Shown: piece after piece, positions 33,077 to 41,727 of the stretch | Numbering within the stretch: the stretch's first letter is position 1 | How the letters are laid out: every line of letters begins with the position of its first letter | NCBI RefSeq assembly: GCF_001575205.1 | Contig: NZ_LSRE01000011.1 | Location: 45,568 to 109,567 of the forward strand | Source of the DNA: Tsukamurella pseudospumae | Lineage (GTDB): Bacteria > Actinomycetota > Actinomycetes > Mycobacteriales > Mycobacteriaceae | Reading direction: 5' to 3' | DNA: 64,000 nucleotides | Translations under genes and position numbers: made by a program | Notes under the pieces: model-generated | What the model saw: only the letters and a program-made list of their open reading frames with translations | Databases searched by the model: none | Told to the model about the DNA's origin: nothing

Positions 33077-34864
33077 CTACCGGGCGAGCTCCTCCTTCGG
33101 ATCGGTTTCGATCGCCTTCGGATCGATGTCGATCGGACCGGAATGATCTGCGTCGTAGGCCTCGACGGTGACCAGTTCCCCGGTGTGCGGGGGGTGGTAC
33201 AGGTCCTCGGGGACCTCGCCGTCGGAGTAGACGGGCAGGTCGTCCGAGGGAAGTACGTCGGTGCTGTCGTCGGTGACGGCGAGGGTGTTGGCGTGCCAGC
33301 GCATGCGCTCGCCGAGCTCCTCGCGGTGCGTGCGCTCCGCGACGATCAGCGGGTCGTGCCAGAGGTCCATCATCAGCGCCACGCACATGCCGATCATCAC
33401 CACCAGGAAGGGCGCCGCCGCGATGATCGCCATCTGTTTGATGCCGGTGAGGGCGTCGTCGCCGCTGACCCAGAGCAACAGGGCGGCAACGGTTCCGGTG
33501 AGCACACCCCAGAAGATGGTGATCAGCCGATTCGGCTCCTCCGCGCCGCGCTGGGACAGGGTGCCCATGACGATGGACGCGGAGTCCGCGCCGGAGACGA
33601 AGAAGATCCCGACCAGCAGGACCACGAGGAAGGCCGTGATCGTCGGCCACGGGAGGTGACCGAGCGAGTCGAAGAGCAGTACCTCCTCGTTCTCCGCCTT
33701 GCTGACCCCGAGACCCGCCTGTTCCTGGTGGATCGCGGTGCCGCCGAAGATGGCGAACCACACCAACGAGACCAGGGTCGGCACGCACATCACGCCGATG
33801 ACGAACTCGCGGATGGTGCGCCCCTTGGAGATCTTGGCGAGGAACAAGCCGACGAAGGGGGTCCAGCTGACCCACCACGCCCAGTAGAAGATGCTCCAGG
33901 TGGCGAGCCACTTGCCCGCGTCGGGCTCGTTGGCCGCGGAGCGCGCGGACATGTCCATGAAGTCGGCGAAGTACGCGCCGATCGAGGTGGGCAGCAGGTT
34001 CAGGATGAACACGGTGGGGCCCACGACGAAGACGAACACCGCGAGGATCAGGGCGAGCACCATGTTGGTGTTCGACAGCCACTGAATACCCTTGGCGATG
34101 CCCGAGACCGCGGAGGCCACGAACGCGAGCGTGAGGACGGCGATGATGCCGACCAGCAGCAGTTTGCTGGAACCGTTCTCCGCCCAGCCGAGCCGTTCGA
34201 ATCCGGCGCCCACCTGCGCGGCGCCCAGGCCGAGGGACGCGGTGGTGCCGAACAGCGTGGCGAAGATGGCGAGGATGTCGATCACCCGGCCGCCCACGCC
34301 GTGCCCGCCGGTGCGGTTGAAGATCGGCGCGAACACCGAGCTGATCAGCTGGCTGCGCCCGCACCGGTAGGTGCTGTAGGCGATGGCCAGGCCGACCACG
34401 GCGTAGATGGCCCACGGGTGGAAACCCCAGTGGAACATCGTGGTCGCCATCGCGACGGCCACGTCGTGGCTGTTCATGCCGGGCGGTGCACCGACGAAGT
34501 GGGCGATCGGTTCCGCAGCGCCGAAGAACATCAGGCCGATGCCCATGCCGGCGCTGAACATCATCGCGATCCACGAAACGGTCTTGTACTCGGGCTTCTC
34601 GCCGTCCCGGCCCAGCGGAATGCGGCCGAATCGGGAGATGGCGAGGAAGGCGGCGAAGAGGACGAAGAAGCTGGCGGCGATGAGGAACAGCCAGCCCAGG
34701 TCCGTGATGATCCAATTGAGGACATCGGAGGTCGTCTTCTTCAACCCATCCGAATCCAGGAAACCCCAGAGGACGAACGCCAGAACAGCAGCGGCCGTCA
34801 CGCCGAACACGACCCAGTCGGTCGTCCGGCGATGGTCTCCTGTCTTATTAGTTGCAGTAGCCAT
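33077..34864 (-). CDS. BCCT-family transporter (glycine betaine/carnitine/choline)
   Basis: 595 residues with twelve predicted transmembrane helices. BCCT signatures: SAGMGIGLMFFGAAEP (about 99-114), and the tryptophan-rich helix WSIFYWAWWVSWTPFVG followed by ISKGRTIREF. These form the trimethylammonium-binding cage. N- and C-terminal cytosolic tails are present; the roughly 90-residue acidic C-tail could sense osmotic strain as in BetP. It imports compatible solutes with Na+ or H+. The likely esterase partner gene follows. Exact substrate is not decided by the sequence. Confidence 0.9.
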   Translation of the reverse strand: MATATNKTGDHRRTTDWVVFGVTAAAVLAFVLWGFLDSDGLKKTTSDVLNWIITDLGWLFLIAASFFVLFAAFLAISRFGRIPLGRDGEKPEYKTVSWIAMMFSAGMGIGLMFFGAAEPIAHFVGAPPGMNSHDVAVAMATTMFHWGFHPWAIYAVVGLAIAYSTYRCGRSQLISSVFAPIFNRTGGHGVGGRVIDILAIFATLFGTTASLGLGAAQVGAGFERLGWAENGSSKLLLVGIIAVLTLAFVASAVSGIAKGIQWLSNTNMVLALILAVFVFVVGPTVFILNLLPTSIGAYFADFMDMSARSAANEPDAGKWLATWSIFYWAWWVSWTPFVGLFLAKISKGRTIREFVIGVMCVPTLVSLVWFAIFGGTAIHQEQAGLGVSKAENEEVLLFDSLGHLPWPTITAFLVVLLVGIFFVSGADSASIVMGTLSQRGAEEPNRLITIFWGVLTGTVAALLLWVSGDDALTGIKQMAIIAAAPFLVVMIGMCVALMMDLWHDPLIVAERTHREELGERMRWHANTLAVTDDSTDVLPSDDLPVYSDGEVPEDLYHPPHTGELVTVEAYDADHSGPIDIDPKAIETDPKEELAR

Positions 34865-34971
34865 GATCCCACTAGATCACAGTGGTCATGGCACTGGTCA
34901 AATCTCCGGCGAACCTCCCCGGCGCGCAAAGCGGCGAACTAGACTGCGCGACCTGCGGGTTCGCACTCGCA

Positions 34972-35652
34972 TCACGCCGACGGCACGACCGACCGCACCC
35001 AGCCCTCCAGACCGCGCGGGTTGCGCGTCTGCAGTAGCACCCGGCCGGGCCCGGTGAACTCGAAGACCATGCCCTCGCCGGACTTCATGGACTGGATCCA
35101 CTTGCCCTGCACGGCGCGCCGCATGGTGAACTGCATGTTCAGGTCGTAGGCCACCACGTGACCGGTGTCGATCACCACCTGCTCGCCGGGCTGCAGGTCG
35201 ATCACGTCGATCGCGCCGTAGCAGGCGACGAGCACCTCGCCCTGGCCGGCGGCCTGCAGGCCGAACGCGCCCTCGCCGCCGAAAAAGGTCTTGGCGCCGC
35301 CGAACTGGGTGGTGGTCTGCACGCCGTAGGAGCTGGCGAGCCAGCCGCCGCGCGTCACGTAGTAGGGCCGATCGGGCTGGATCTGCAGCACGGCGATGTC
35401 GCCGGGGAGCGTGCCCGCGATGTCCACCCATCCGCCCGACGGCGGCGCGGTGAAGGTGGAGACGAAGAAGGACTCGCCGGACAGGAGGCTGCGCTTGAGG
35501 CCCTGCATGATGCCGCCCTGCGCCTGCGATTGGAGGTTCATGCCCGCCGAGTGCGCGACCATCGCGCCGGACTCCACGGTCATGGGCTCGTTGGGCGCCA
35601 GCTGGCACCGGGCCATCGAGAACGAGGGATTGTGACGGAGCTGTACCTGCAT
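34972..35652 (-). CDS. AIM24/TIGR00266 family protein
   Basis: 226 residues built of beta-rich AIM24 repeats. Family motifs include PGDIAVLQI, GGAKTFFGGEGAFGLQAAGQGEV and GEQVVIDTGHVVAYD. Bacterial members have no settled function; the yeast homologue is a mitochondrial inner-membrane organiser. No signal peptide or membrane helix is seen. It is a single gene between the BCCT transporter and the desaturase, all three on the minus strand, but the gaps (about 107 and 23 nt) leave the operon relation with the desaturase open. Confidence 0.85.
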   Translation of the reverse strand: MQVQLRHNPSFSMARCQLAPNEPMTVESGAMVAHSAGMNLQSQAQGGIMQGLKRSLLSGESFFVSTFTAPPSGGWVDIAGTLPGDIAVLQIQPDRPYYVTRGGWLASSYGVQTTTQFGGAKTFFGGEGAFGLQAAGQGEVLVACYGAIDVIDLQPGEQVVIDTGHVVAYDLNMQFTMRRAVQGKWIQSMKSGEGMVFEFTGPGRVLLQTRNPRGLEGWVRSVVPSA

Positions 35653-35675
35653 GCCTCCAACCTAGCCGAATCCGG

Positions 35676-36620
35676 TCAGCAGGCCGCCCGCTCGAGGCGC
35701 CGCGCGTCCCGCTCGAGGGCGCGATCGCGCGCCGCCTCGAACCTCCGGGCCCCGACCTCCAGCTCGTCCACGAATGCGCCGATGAGATCCCGCATCCGCG
35801 CGGCCTCGCCGGTGAGGTCCGTCCGCTCCAGCAGGCGCCAGTGGCGCAGCACCGGCACCACCACCGCGTCGCGATGCTGCCGCAAGTCGTAGATGCCGTT
35901 CTTGGCCATGAGAACCGCGTCGCGCCGGAAGTGCGGCAGCGCGGCGCCGGGCATCTGGAAGTTGGTGAGCACGGCGTGGATAGCGGTCAGCGCCTGTTCC
36001 GGCGACACCTCGATCGCTGCGCCGAGAACGTTCCGGTAGAAGAGCATGTGCAGGTTCTCGTCGGCCGCGACGCGGGCCAGCATCCGGTCGGCGACGGGGT
36101 CGGCGCACGCGGCGGCGGTGTTGCGGTGGCTGATCCGGGTCGCGAGCTCCTGGAAGGTCACGTAGCTCACCGACAGCAGCATCGAGTTCATCCCCGGCGC
36201 GAATCCGTGCTGCATCTGCGTCATCCGGAGGTCCTCGAGCTCGACGGGGTCCACGCCGCGCGTCACGGTCAGGTAGTCGCGCAACACGATCGAGTGCCGC
36301 GCCTCCTCCGCCGTCCAGCGGTGCACCCAGAAGCCCCAGGCCCCGTCGAGCGTGAAATTCGCGGCGATCTCGCGGTGGTAGCTGGGCAGGTTGTCCTCGG
36401 TGAGCAGGTTCATCACCAATGCCGCGCGCGCTACGGGTGACAGCGCGGAGTCGTCCTCGCGGAAGTCCTCGCCACCGAGCGCCGCGAAGTCCCGGCCGCG
36501 GCTCCACGGCACGTAGTCGTGCGGGTGCCAGTCCACCGCCTGCCGCAGGTGCCGGTCGACCTCCCGTTCGGCGGTGTCCGACAGCTCGTACAGCAGTTCC
36601 AGATCGGTCAGGTCGTTCAT
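35676..36620 (-). CDS. Acyl-ACP desaturase, DesA2-like diiron enzyme
   Basis: 314 residues of the fatty acid desaturase type 2 family. Diiron ligands lie in EDNLPSYHREI, EEARHSIVLRDYL and ADENLHMLFY, spaced as in DesA1/DesA2 of mycobacteria. It would desaturate acyl chains on ACP, possibly for mycolic acid precursors. The ATG at 36620 follows a GAGG-like site. It is divergent from devR, and the shared 195-bp gap contains a DosR-like box, so hypoxia or redox control is likely. Confidence 0.85.
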   Translation of the reverse strand: MNDLTDLELLYELSDTAEREVDRHLRQAVDWHPHDYVPWSRGRDFAALGGEDFREDDSALSPVARAALVMNLLTEDNLPSYHREIAANFTLDGAWGFWVHRWTAEEARHSIVLRDYLTVTRGVDPVELEDLRMTQMQHGFAPGMNSMLLSVSYVTFQELATRISHRNTAAACADPVADRMLARVAADENLHMLFYRNVLGAAIEVSPEQALTAIHAVLTNFQMPGAALPHFRRDAVLMAKNGIYDLRQHRDAVVVPVLRHWRLLERTDLTGEAARMRDLIGAFVDELEVGARRFEAARDRALERDARRLERAAC

Positions 36621-36737
36621 GGCCTCCACCCTGCTCGGGAGGAGGCCGACGGAGCAGTGGCGATCGTCCCCGAGAACGTCCCGCCGCCCGCCCCGACGGT
36701 GCGTCTGCGCAGGTGAGGACGTGCGTACTGGACGGAC

Positions 36738-36753
36738 CGGGACAGATGTCCCG
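36738..36753. promoter_or_regulatory. DosR/DevR-like box between desaturase and devR
   Basis: CGGGACAGATGTCCCG is a perfect 7+2+7 inverted repeat whose GGGAC-N4-GTCCC core fits the DosR box (TTSGGGACTWWAGTCCCSAA). It lies 62 nt before the devR ATG, which itself has a leaderless-type -10 (TACGCT, 36804-36809). Confidence 0.72.
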
Positions 36754-36815
36754 AGATCCGTCCCCGGCCGTCCCGCAGCGGGGGCCGGGCCGCCACACGG
36801 GCCTACGCTGGGTGC

Positions 36816-37466
36816 ATGCCCTCGGTATTCCTCGTCGACGACCACGAGATCGTCCGGCGCGGACTGGCCGATCTCCTCGCCACGGACGGCACCCACACCG
36901 TGGTCGGCGAGGCGTCGACGGTCCGCGAGGCCCTCGCGCGCATCCCCGCCGTACGGCCCGATGTCGCGGTGGTCGACGTGCGCCTGCCCGACGGGTCCGG
37001 CATCGACCTCATCCGGACGGTGCGCGGCCACCTTCCCGGCCTGCCCTGCCTCGTGCTCACCTCCTACTCGGACGACGACGCCCTGCTGGACGCGATCACC
37101 GCGGGCGCACAGGGCTACGTGCTCAAGCAGATCCGCGGCACGGAGTTGGTGTCCGCCATCCGCACGGTGGCGAGCGGCGGCTCGCTCCTGGACTCGGCGA
37201 GCACCGCCCGTGTGCTGCAGCGGATCCGCCGGGCGGACGAGGCCTCGTCCGCGATCCCCGCCGGGCTGACGGGGCAGGAGGAGGCGGTACTGACGCTCCT
37301 CGCCGAGGGCTTGACGAACAGGCAGATCGGCGAGCGGATGTTCCTGGCGGAGAAGACCATCCGTAACCACGTGACCGGAATCCTGGCGAAGCTCGGGGTC
37401 GAGAATCGCGTGCAGGCGGCGCTGCGGGCCGCACAGTGGCGCGACTCCGGCAGGCCCCGCGGATGA
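36816..37466 (+). CDS. devR: DevR/DosR-type response regulator
   Basis: 216 residues: receiver domain (1-120) with acidic D8/D9, phosphoacceptor D54 in VVDVRLPDG, LTSY switch and K104-region, then a NarL/LuxR helix-turn-helix (about 148-210; GLTNRQIGERMFLAEKTIRNHV). Length and residue numbering match M. tuberculosis DevR, including D54. The recognition helix is nearly identical, so the same GGGAC-N4-GTCCC sites should be bound; two occur in this locus. Its kinase gene lies 338 bp downstream beyond a small opposite-strand gene. Confidence 0.88.
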   Translation: MPSVFLVDDHEIVRRGLADLLATDGTHTVVGEASTVREALARIPAVRPDVAVVDVRLPDGSGIDLIRTVRGHLPGLPCLVLTSYSDDDALLDAITAGAQGYVLKQIRGTELVSAIRTVASGGSLLDSASTARVLQRIRRADEASSAIPAGLTGQEEAVLTLLAEGLTNRQIGERMFLAEKTIRNHVTGILAKLGVENRVQAALRAAQWRDSGRPRG

Positions 37467-37471
37467 GCGCT

Positions 37472-37741
37472 TCAGGCCAGGGCGGCGCGCGCCTGCTGCC
37501 AGGCGTCGACGGCGGGCGTGCCACGCTGCACCGCCCGCTCCGCGAGCAATCGGCCCAGGAGCCGGCACACGAGGTACTCCCAGTCGAGCTCGTCGACCGT
37601 CGCAGTCGTACGCACCTCGTTCCAGCGGGTCAACCGGCCGGTGTACGCGGCCTCGGCGAGGTCGACGACGAGCGCGCGCACGTCCGAGCTGTCCAGCGGG
37701 TCGGTGTCGATGGCGTTCACGGTGCCCAGCTTCGCGATCAT
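37472..37741 (-). CDS. Small protein of unknown function in the DevRS locus
   Basis: 89 residues, mostly helical, without recognised motifs, signal peptide or membrane helix (core: LDWEYLVCRLLGRLLAERAVQRG). It lies between devR and devS on the opposite strand, ending 5 nt after the devR stop. A DosR-like box lies 16-29 nt upstream of its ATG, shared with devS, which argues that it is a real, regulated gene. The ATG lacks a clear Shine-Dalgarno. Function not known. Confidence 0.6.
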   Translation of the reverse strand: MIAKLGTVNAIDTDPLDSSDVRALVVDLAEAAYTGRLTRWNEVRTTATVDELDWEYLVCRLLGRLLAERAVQRGTPAVDAWQQARAALA

Positions 37742-37756
37742 CGTGGCTGCGCGCCA

Positions 37757-37770
37757 GGGACTTCCGTCCC
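37757..37770. promoter_or_regulatory. DosR/DevR-like box between the small gene and devS
   Basis: GGGACTTCCGTCCC has both half-sites of the DosR box (GGGAC-N4-GTCCC), followed by GA as in the consensus. It lies 33 nt before the devS GTG and in the promoter region of the divergent small gene. Confidence 0.7.
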
Positions 37771-37803
37771 GACGACACTCCCCCTTCCTCGAGGCGTGGA
37801 ACT

Positions 37804-38970
37804 GTGACCGACGAGCAGCGGACCGGCACGCAGCGGCCGGACACCGACCTGCAGGACATCCTCAGTGCGGTCATGGTCGTCGCCCAGGGCCTGGATCTTC
37901 CCGCGACGGTCCGCCGCATCGTCACCTCGGCGATGGCGCTCGTGGACGCGCGCTACGGCGCAGTGGGCGTGAGCAGTGACGACGGCTCGCTCGAGGAGTT
38001 CATCTACGTGGGCATCGATGCGAAGACAGCAGCGCGGATCGGCGACCCACCGTGCGGTCGCGGACTGCTCGGGCATCTGCTCGAGGTGCAGCAACCGGTG
38101 CGGATCGCCGAACTGTCCGAGCATCCCTCTTCTGTGGGATTCCCGCCGAATCACCCTCCGATGCACAGCTTCCTGGGCGCGCCGATCATCGTGGGCGGGG
38201 AGCTGTTCGGCTGCATCTACCTGTCGGAGAAGGCGGACGGGCTGGCCTTCACGGCCAGCGACGCGAAGGCCATCGAGATCTTCGCCGCGGCGACCGCGGT
38301 GGCGATCGACAACGCGCAGATGCACTCGGCGGCCATGCGGCAGCAGGAGCGCCTCGGCGAGCTGCAGGTCATCGAAGAGCGCGAACGCATCGGGCGGGAC
38401 CTGCACGATCACGTGATCCAGCGGATCTTCGCCGCCGGGCTGGGCTTGCAGGTCGCCCGCTCCACCGCGGAGAACGAGCCAGTCCGCGAGCGGCTCGATT
38501 CCGTGATCGGTGAACTGGACCGCACGATCGCCGACATCCGCTCGACGATCTTCGAGTTGTCCACCGGTCAGAGCGGATTGCGCACCCGGCTGGTCCGGGC
38601 GGTGCGGGCCGTCGCCCACGGCGGCGACCTGTCCGTCGATGTCGGCTTCTCCGGACCGGTGGAGAGCGCGGTGTCCGACGACGCCCTGGCCCGTGACATC
38701 GAGGCCGTGGTGATGGAGAGCGTCTCCAACGCGATGCGCCACTCCGGCGGCACGCGAGTCTCGGTCACGGTCATCGCCGGCGGCGACGCGGTCACGGTCG
38801 AGGTGGCCGACGACGGCTCCGGCATTCCCGACGGTGGCCGGCGCAGCGGCCTGCGGAACCTCGCGACGAGAGCCGAACTGCGCGGCGGCACCGTCGAACT
38901 ACTGCCTGCGGATGCGAACGCCGAGCGGCCCGGAGCCGTCGTGCGGTGGTCGGTACCCCGCGCGCCCTAG
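37804..38970 (+). CDS. devS: DevS/DosT-type GAF sensor histidine kinase (single GAF)
   Basis: 388 residues: one GAF domain (about 25-180), a HisKA_3 dimerisation helix with the H-box ERERIGRDLHDHVIQ (about 191-205), and a HATPase domain with N-box SVSNAMRHSG and G-box DDGSGIPDGG. M. tuberculosis DevS has two GAF domains and about 578 residues; here only one is kept, and it is like GAF-A: FPPNHPPMHSFLGAP aligns with the segment holding the haem ligand His149, with His117 here. Binding of haem and sensing of O2, NO or redox are therefore inferred. Partner of DevR by context. Confidence 0.85.
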   Translation: MTDEQRTGTQRPDTDLQDILSAVMVVAQGLDLPATVRRIVTSAMALVDARYGAVGVSSDDGSLEEFIYVGIDAKTAARIGDPPCGRGLLGHLLEVQQPVRIAELSEHPSSVGFPPNHPPMHSFLGAPIIVGGELFGCIYLSEKADGLAFTASDAKAIEIFAAATAVAIDNAQMHSAAMRQQERLGELQVIEERERIGRDLHDHVIQRIFAAGLGLQVARSTAENEPVRERLDSVIGELDRTIADIRSTIFELSTGQSGLRTRLVRAVRAVAHGGDLSVDVGFSGPVESAVSDDALARDIEAVVMESVSNAMRHSGGTRVSVTVIAGGDAVTVEVADDGSGIPDGGRRSGLRNLATRAELRGGTVELLPADANAERPGAVVRWSVPRAP

Positions 38971-38977
38971 CGCACGC

Positions 38978-39853
38978 TCAGACGACCGACGCCGCGGCCA
39001 GGGCGGCGTACCCGCCCGTGACGTCGGCGGCGCGGTACAGTCCGATGTCGCGCAGGGCGGCGGCGGCCAGCGAACTGGAGTAGCCCTCCTGGCACATCAC
39101 GAGCCACCGCACGTCCCAGCCGGTCGCCTCGGGGATGCGGGCGTCGGACGTCGGGTCGAGGCGCCACTCGAGCACGTTCCGCTCGATCACCAACGCCCCT
39201 TCGACCGCGCCCTCGGCGGCGCGCTGCGCTGCGGGGCGGGTGTCGACCAGGATCGCGCCCGCGTCCAGTTCCGCGCGCAGGTCCGCCGCCTCGACGCGGT
39301 CGATGCGGTCCCTCGCGCTCGCCAGGAGGACATCGATACCACGCCCGCCGGTAGGACCCTCGGGTTCGTCGGTCAGTTCGCTGCGCACCCTGCGGAGCCT
39401 ACCGCCGGGTGTGACCTCGTAATACGACATCGCGGTGAGCGGCGGAGAGTAGGCGTGCACCGACAGGGTCGGCGCGGCCGCCTCGCCCGATGCGGCGTCG
39501 TGCGCCTCGGGATGCCGGGTCACGTCGTGCACCCAGCCGCGGTCGAACGAGGCATGTTCGCCCGGCCCGATCCGCCTCTCCCGCAGAGCCTCACCATCCC
39601 AGCTCCACTCGGAGAGCGCACCGTCGACGACGGTGAGCGCGCCGAGCGACCCGGCGTGGTCGTGCAGCTCCGTGGAGCGTTCGGGCACCCAGCTGATCAG
39701 CCAGACATCCACCTCGTCGTCGCCCCGCAGGCGCGTGGCCCACCGCTCGTCGACGGGCCACTGCGCCGGGATCACCCGGTCGTAGTCGCCCGCGCGCACC
39801 TTCGCGGCCTCGGCCGCGGTGAGCGCCAACAGGTCCGGTGGGTTCTCGGTCAT
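38978..39853 (-). CDS. Cysteine dioxygenase-like cupin fused to a rhodanese domain
   Basis: 291 residues. The N-terminal half is a cysteine dioxygenase type I cupin: HDHAGS (two His ligands near residue 63) and SVHAYSPPL (third His). The C-terminal 110 residues form a rhodanese domain with the active-site loop CQEGYSSSLAA. The first would oxidise cysteine to its sulfinate; the second may handle sulfane sulfur. ATG 39853 is chosen for family fit; an in-frame GTG at 39919 touches the stop of the upstream ABC lipoprotein gene (TGAGTG), so coupled translation from there is an alternative. Confidence 0.8.
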   Translation of the reverse strand: MTENPPDLLALTAAEAAKVRAGDYDRVIPAQWPVDERWATRLRGDDEVDVWLISWVPERSTELHDHAGSLGALTVVDGALSEWSWDGEALRERRIGPGEHASFDRGWVHDVTRHPEAHDAASGEAAAPTLSVHAYSPPLTAMSYYEVTPGGRLRRVRSELTDEPEGPTGGRGIDVLLASARDRIDRVEAADLRAELDAGAILVDTRPAAQRAAEGAVEGALVIERNVLEWRLDPTSDARIPEATGWDVRWLVMCQEGYSSSLAAAALRDIGLYRAADVTGGYAALAAASVV

Positions 39854-39919
39854 GCGCTCAGTGTCGGACGCCACGTCCTCGGGGAGAACCCTTCCGCTCA
39901 GCGCGACCGGAAGGACCAC

Positions 39920-40897
39920 TCAGCGAACCAGCCCGACCTTCCGCAGCCAGGTCACCGCAACGTCGGACGGATCCTTGCCCTCGATGTCGATCTGCCCGTT
40001 GAGCTCCTGCATGGTCTCGTTCGTGAGCAGCTTGCCGACCTTCGCGAGGACATCTGCGATCGCGGGATACTTCGCCAGCGCATCCGAACGGACCTCCGGC
40101 ACACCCTCGTACGGCAGGAAGAACTTCCGATCGTCGTCGAGCAGCTGCAGGCCGAGCTTCCGAATCCGGCCATCGGTCGCGTACACATCGCCCGCGAGGC
40201 ACGTGTTCCCCGACACCGCCGAGTAGATCACGCCGGCGTCCATGGTGGTCACCGTGTTCGGCGGGGTCCCGGAACCCAGCGGCACCTCGTACTTCTCCAG
40301 GAGTCTGCCGAGGCCGTCGGGGCGCGACTGGAACTCTGGATCGACGCACAGGCTGCGCTGCGCAGGCGGCAACCGGAACAGATCGCTCAGGGTGTGCAGG
40401 TTCCTCTGCTGCTTCTGCGCGGGAGTGACCGCGAAGGCGTAGGTGTTGTTGAAGGGTGCGGGAGTGAGCACCTCGATGCCGTTGGCCCGCTCAGCGTCCC
40501 GGACCTTGGTCCAGAGCTCCTTCGAGTCGCTGATCGTCTCGGTCTTCTGGAGGTAACTCACCCAGATCGTGCCCGTGTACTCCCAGGAGACATCCGCGGC
40601 ACCGCTGACCATCGCCTGCCGCGAGGACATCGAACCCGGCGCGTTCGTCAGGTCGGTGATGTCCGCGCCGGCGGCCTGCAGGATCGTCGCGCTGATCTTC
40701 CCGAGTAGAACTCCCTCGGTGAAGGACTTCGAGGTCACGGAGATCTTCGCGCCGGCCAGGGGTCGCTGCCCGTCGGCGGACTCCGCGTGCACGAAGTGCC
40801 CGGACGAGCTCTCGAGCCCGCATCCGCTGAGCACCAGGGCGGCGGTGGCCACCAGCGGGATCAATGCGCGGCGCAGCCGCACCGCCCGCGCGGTCAT
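39920..40897 (-). CDS. Osmoprotectant (quaternary amine) ABC transporter binding lipoprotein, OpuCC/ProX type
   Basis: 325 residues. Signal peptide with lipobox LSGC (about Cys26) and an OpuAC-like binding domain (SKSFTEGVLLGKI, DVSWEYTGTIWVSYL, YALA-type hinge). It captures glycine betaine, choline or carnitine outside the membrane. It is the last of four overlapping ABC genes: start overlaps the permease stop by ATGA. It is the soluble partner of the two permeases and the ATPase upstream. Confidence 0.87.
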   Translation of the reverse strand: MTARAVRLRRALIPLVATAALVLSGCGLESSSGHFVHAESADGQRPLAGAKISVTSKSFTEGVLLGKISATILQAAGADITDLTNAPGSMSSRQAMVSGAADVSWEYTGTIWVSYLQKTETISDSKELWTKVRDAERANGIEVLTPAPFNNTYAFAVTPAQKQQRNLHTLSDLFRLPPAQRSLCVDPEFQSRPDGLGRLLEKYEVPLGSGTPPNTVTTMDAGVIYSAVSGNTCLAGDVYATDGRIRKLGLQLLDDDRKFFLPYEGVPEVRSDALAKYPAIADVLAKVGKLLTNETMQELNGQIDIEGKDPSDVAVTWLRKVGLVR

Positions 40898-41727
40898 GCG
40901 CTCACCCCGCGCAGGCCGCGCGGTGCCAACAGGTACTCGGCGAGCCGGGCCAGCCAGTCGATCGCGAGGGCGAGCAGGGCCACGAGCAGCGCGCCGGTGA
41001 ACAGCAGCGGCGGCAGGTACAGCGTGACGCCCGTCGTGATGAGCACGCCGAGGCCGCCCGCCCCGATGAACGTGCCCAGGGTGGCGGTGCCGACGAGGAT
41101 GACCAGCGCCGTCCGGACGCCGTGCAGGATCACCGGCACCGAGAGCGGAAGTTCCACCCGCAACAGCGTCGCGAACGCGGAGAAGCCCTGCCCGCGTGCG
41201 GCTTCGATGATCCGCTCGTCCACCTGATGCAGCCCCGTGACGGTGTTCTGCAGGATCGGCAGGACGGCGTAGACCACCAGCGCCGCAACGGCGGTGCGGA
41301 ATCCGGTGCCGAACCACATCGCGAACAACACGACCATGCCGAGCACGGGGGCGGCCTGCCCCACGTTGGCCAGCCCGACGATGACCGGCGAGACCCGGGC
41401 GAACCGCTTGCGGGTCACCAGGATCCCCAGCGGGATCGCGATCAGCACCACCAGCACGGCGGAGACGACGGTGAGCTGGATGTGCTGCCACACCGACGTC
41501 CCGAGCGCGGACCACTGCAGCTGCACGGCCTCGGTCTCCGTGAAGTCCTGTGCGGCGTGCCAGATCAGGTATCCGACGACGCCGACGACCACGAGCAGCG
41601 GCTCGAGGATCAGGTCGATGGGCACGCCGCCGGCGAACCGCGGTGTGGGCCCCACGCGTTGGGGCCGCCCGCTCTTCGGGTTCTTCGCCGGCTTCGACAG
41701 GTCGGGCCGCCCGGCCGCGGCGGTCAT
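40894..41727 (-). CDS. Osmoprotectant ABC transporter permease
   Basis: 277 residues with about six transmembrane segments and the binding-protein-dependent transport signature EAARGQGFSAFATLLRVELPLSVPVILHG, which contacts the ATPase. OpuCB/ProW type. The gene overlaps both neighbours by ATGA, so it is translationally coupled to the ATPase before and the lipoprotein after. It probably forms the heteromeric channel with the permease encoded at 42893-43537. Confidence 0.88.
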   Translation of the reverse strand: MTAAAGRPDLSKPAKNPKSGRPQRVGPTPRFAGGVPIDLILEPLLVVVGVVGYLIWHAAQDFTETEAVQLQWSALGTSVWQHIQLTVVSAVLVVLIAIPLGILVTRKRFARVSPVIVGLANVGQAAPVLGMVVLFAMWFGTGFRTAVAALVVYAVLPILQNTVTGLHQVDERIIEAARGQGFSAFATLLRVELPLSVPVILHGVRTALVILVGTATLGTFIGAGGLGVLITTGVTLYLPPLLFTGALLVALLALAIDWLARLAEYLLAPRGLRGVSA

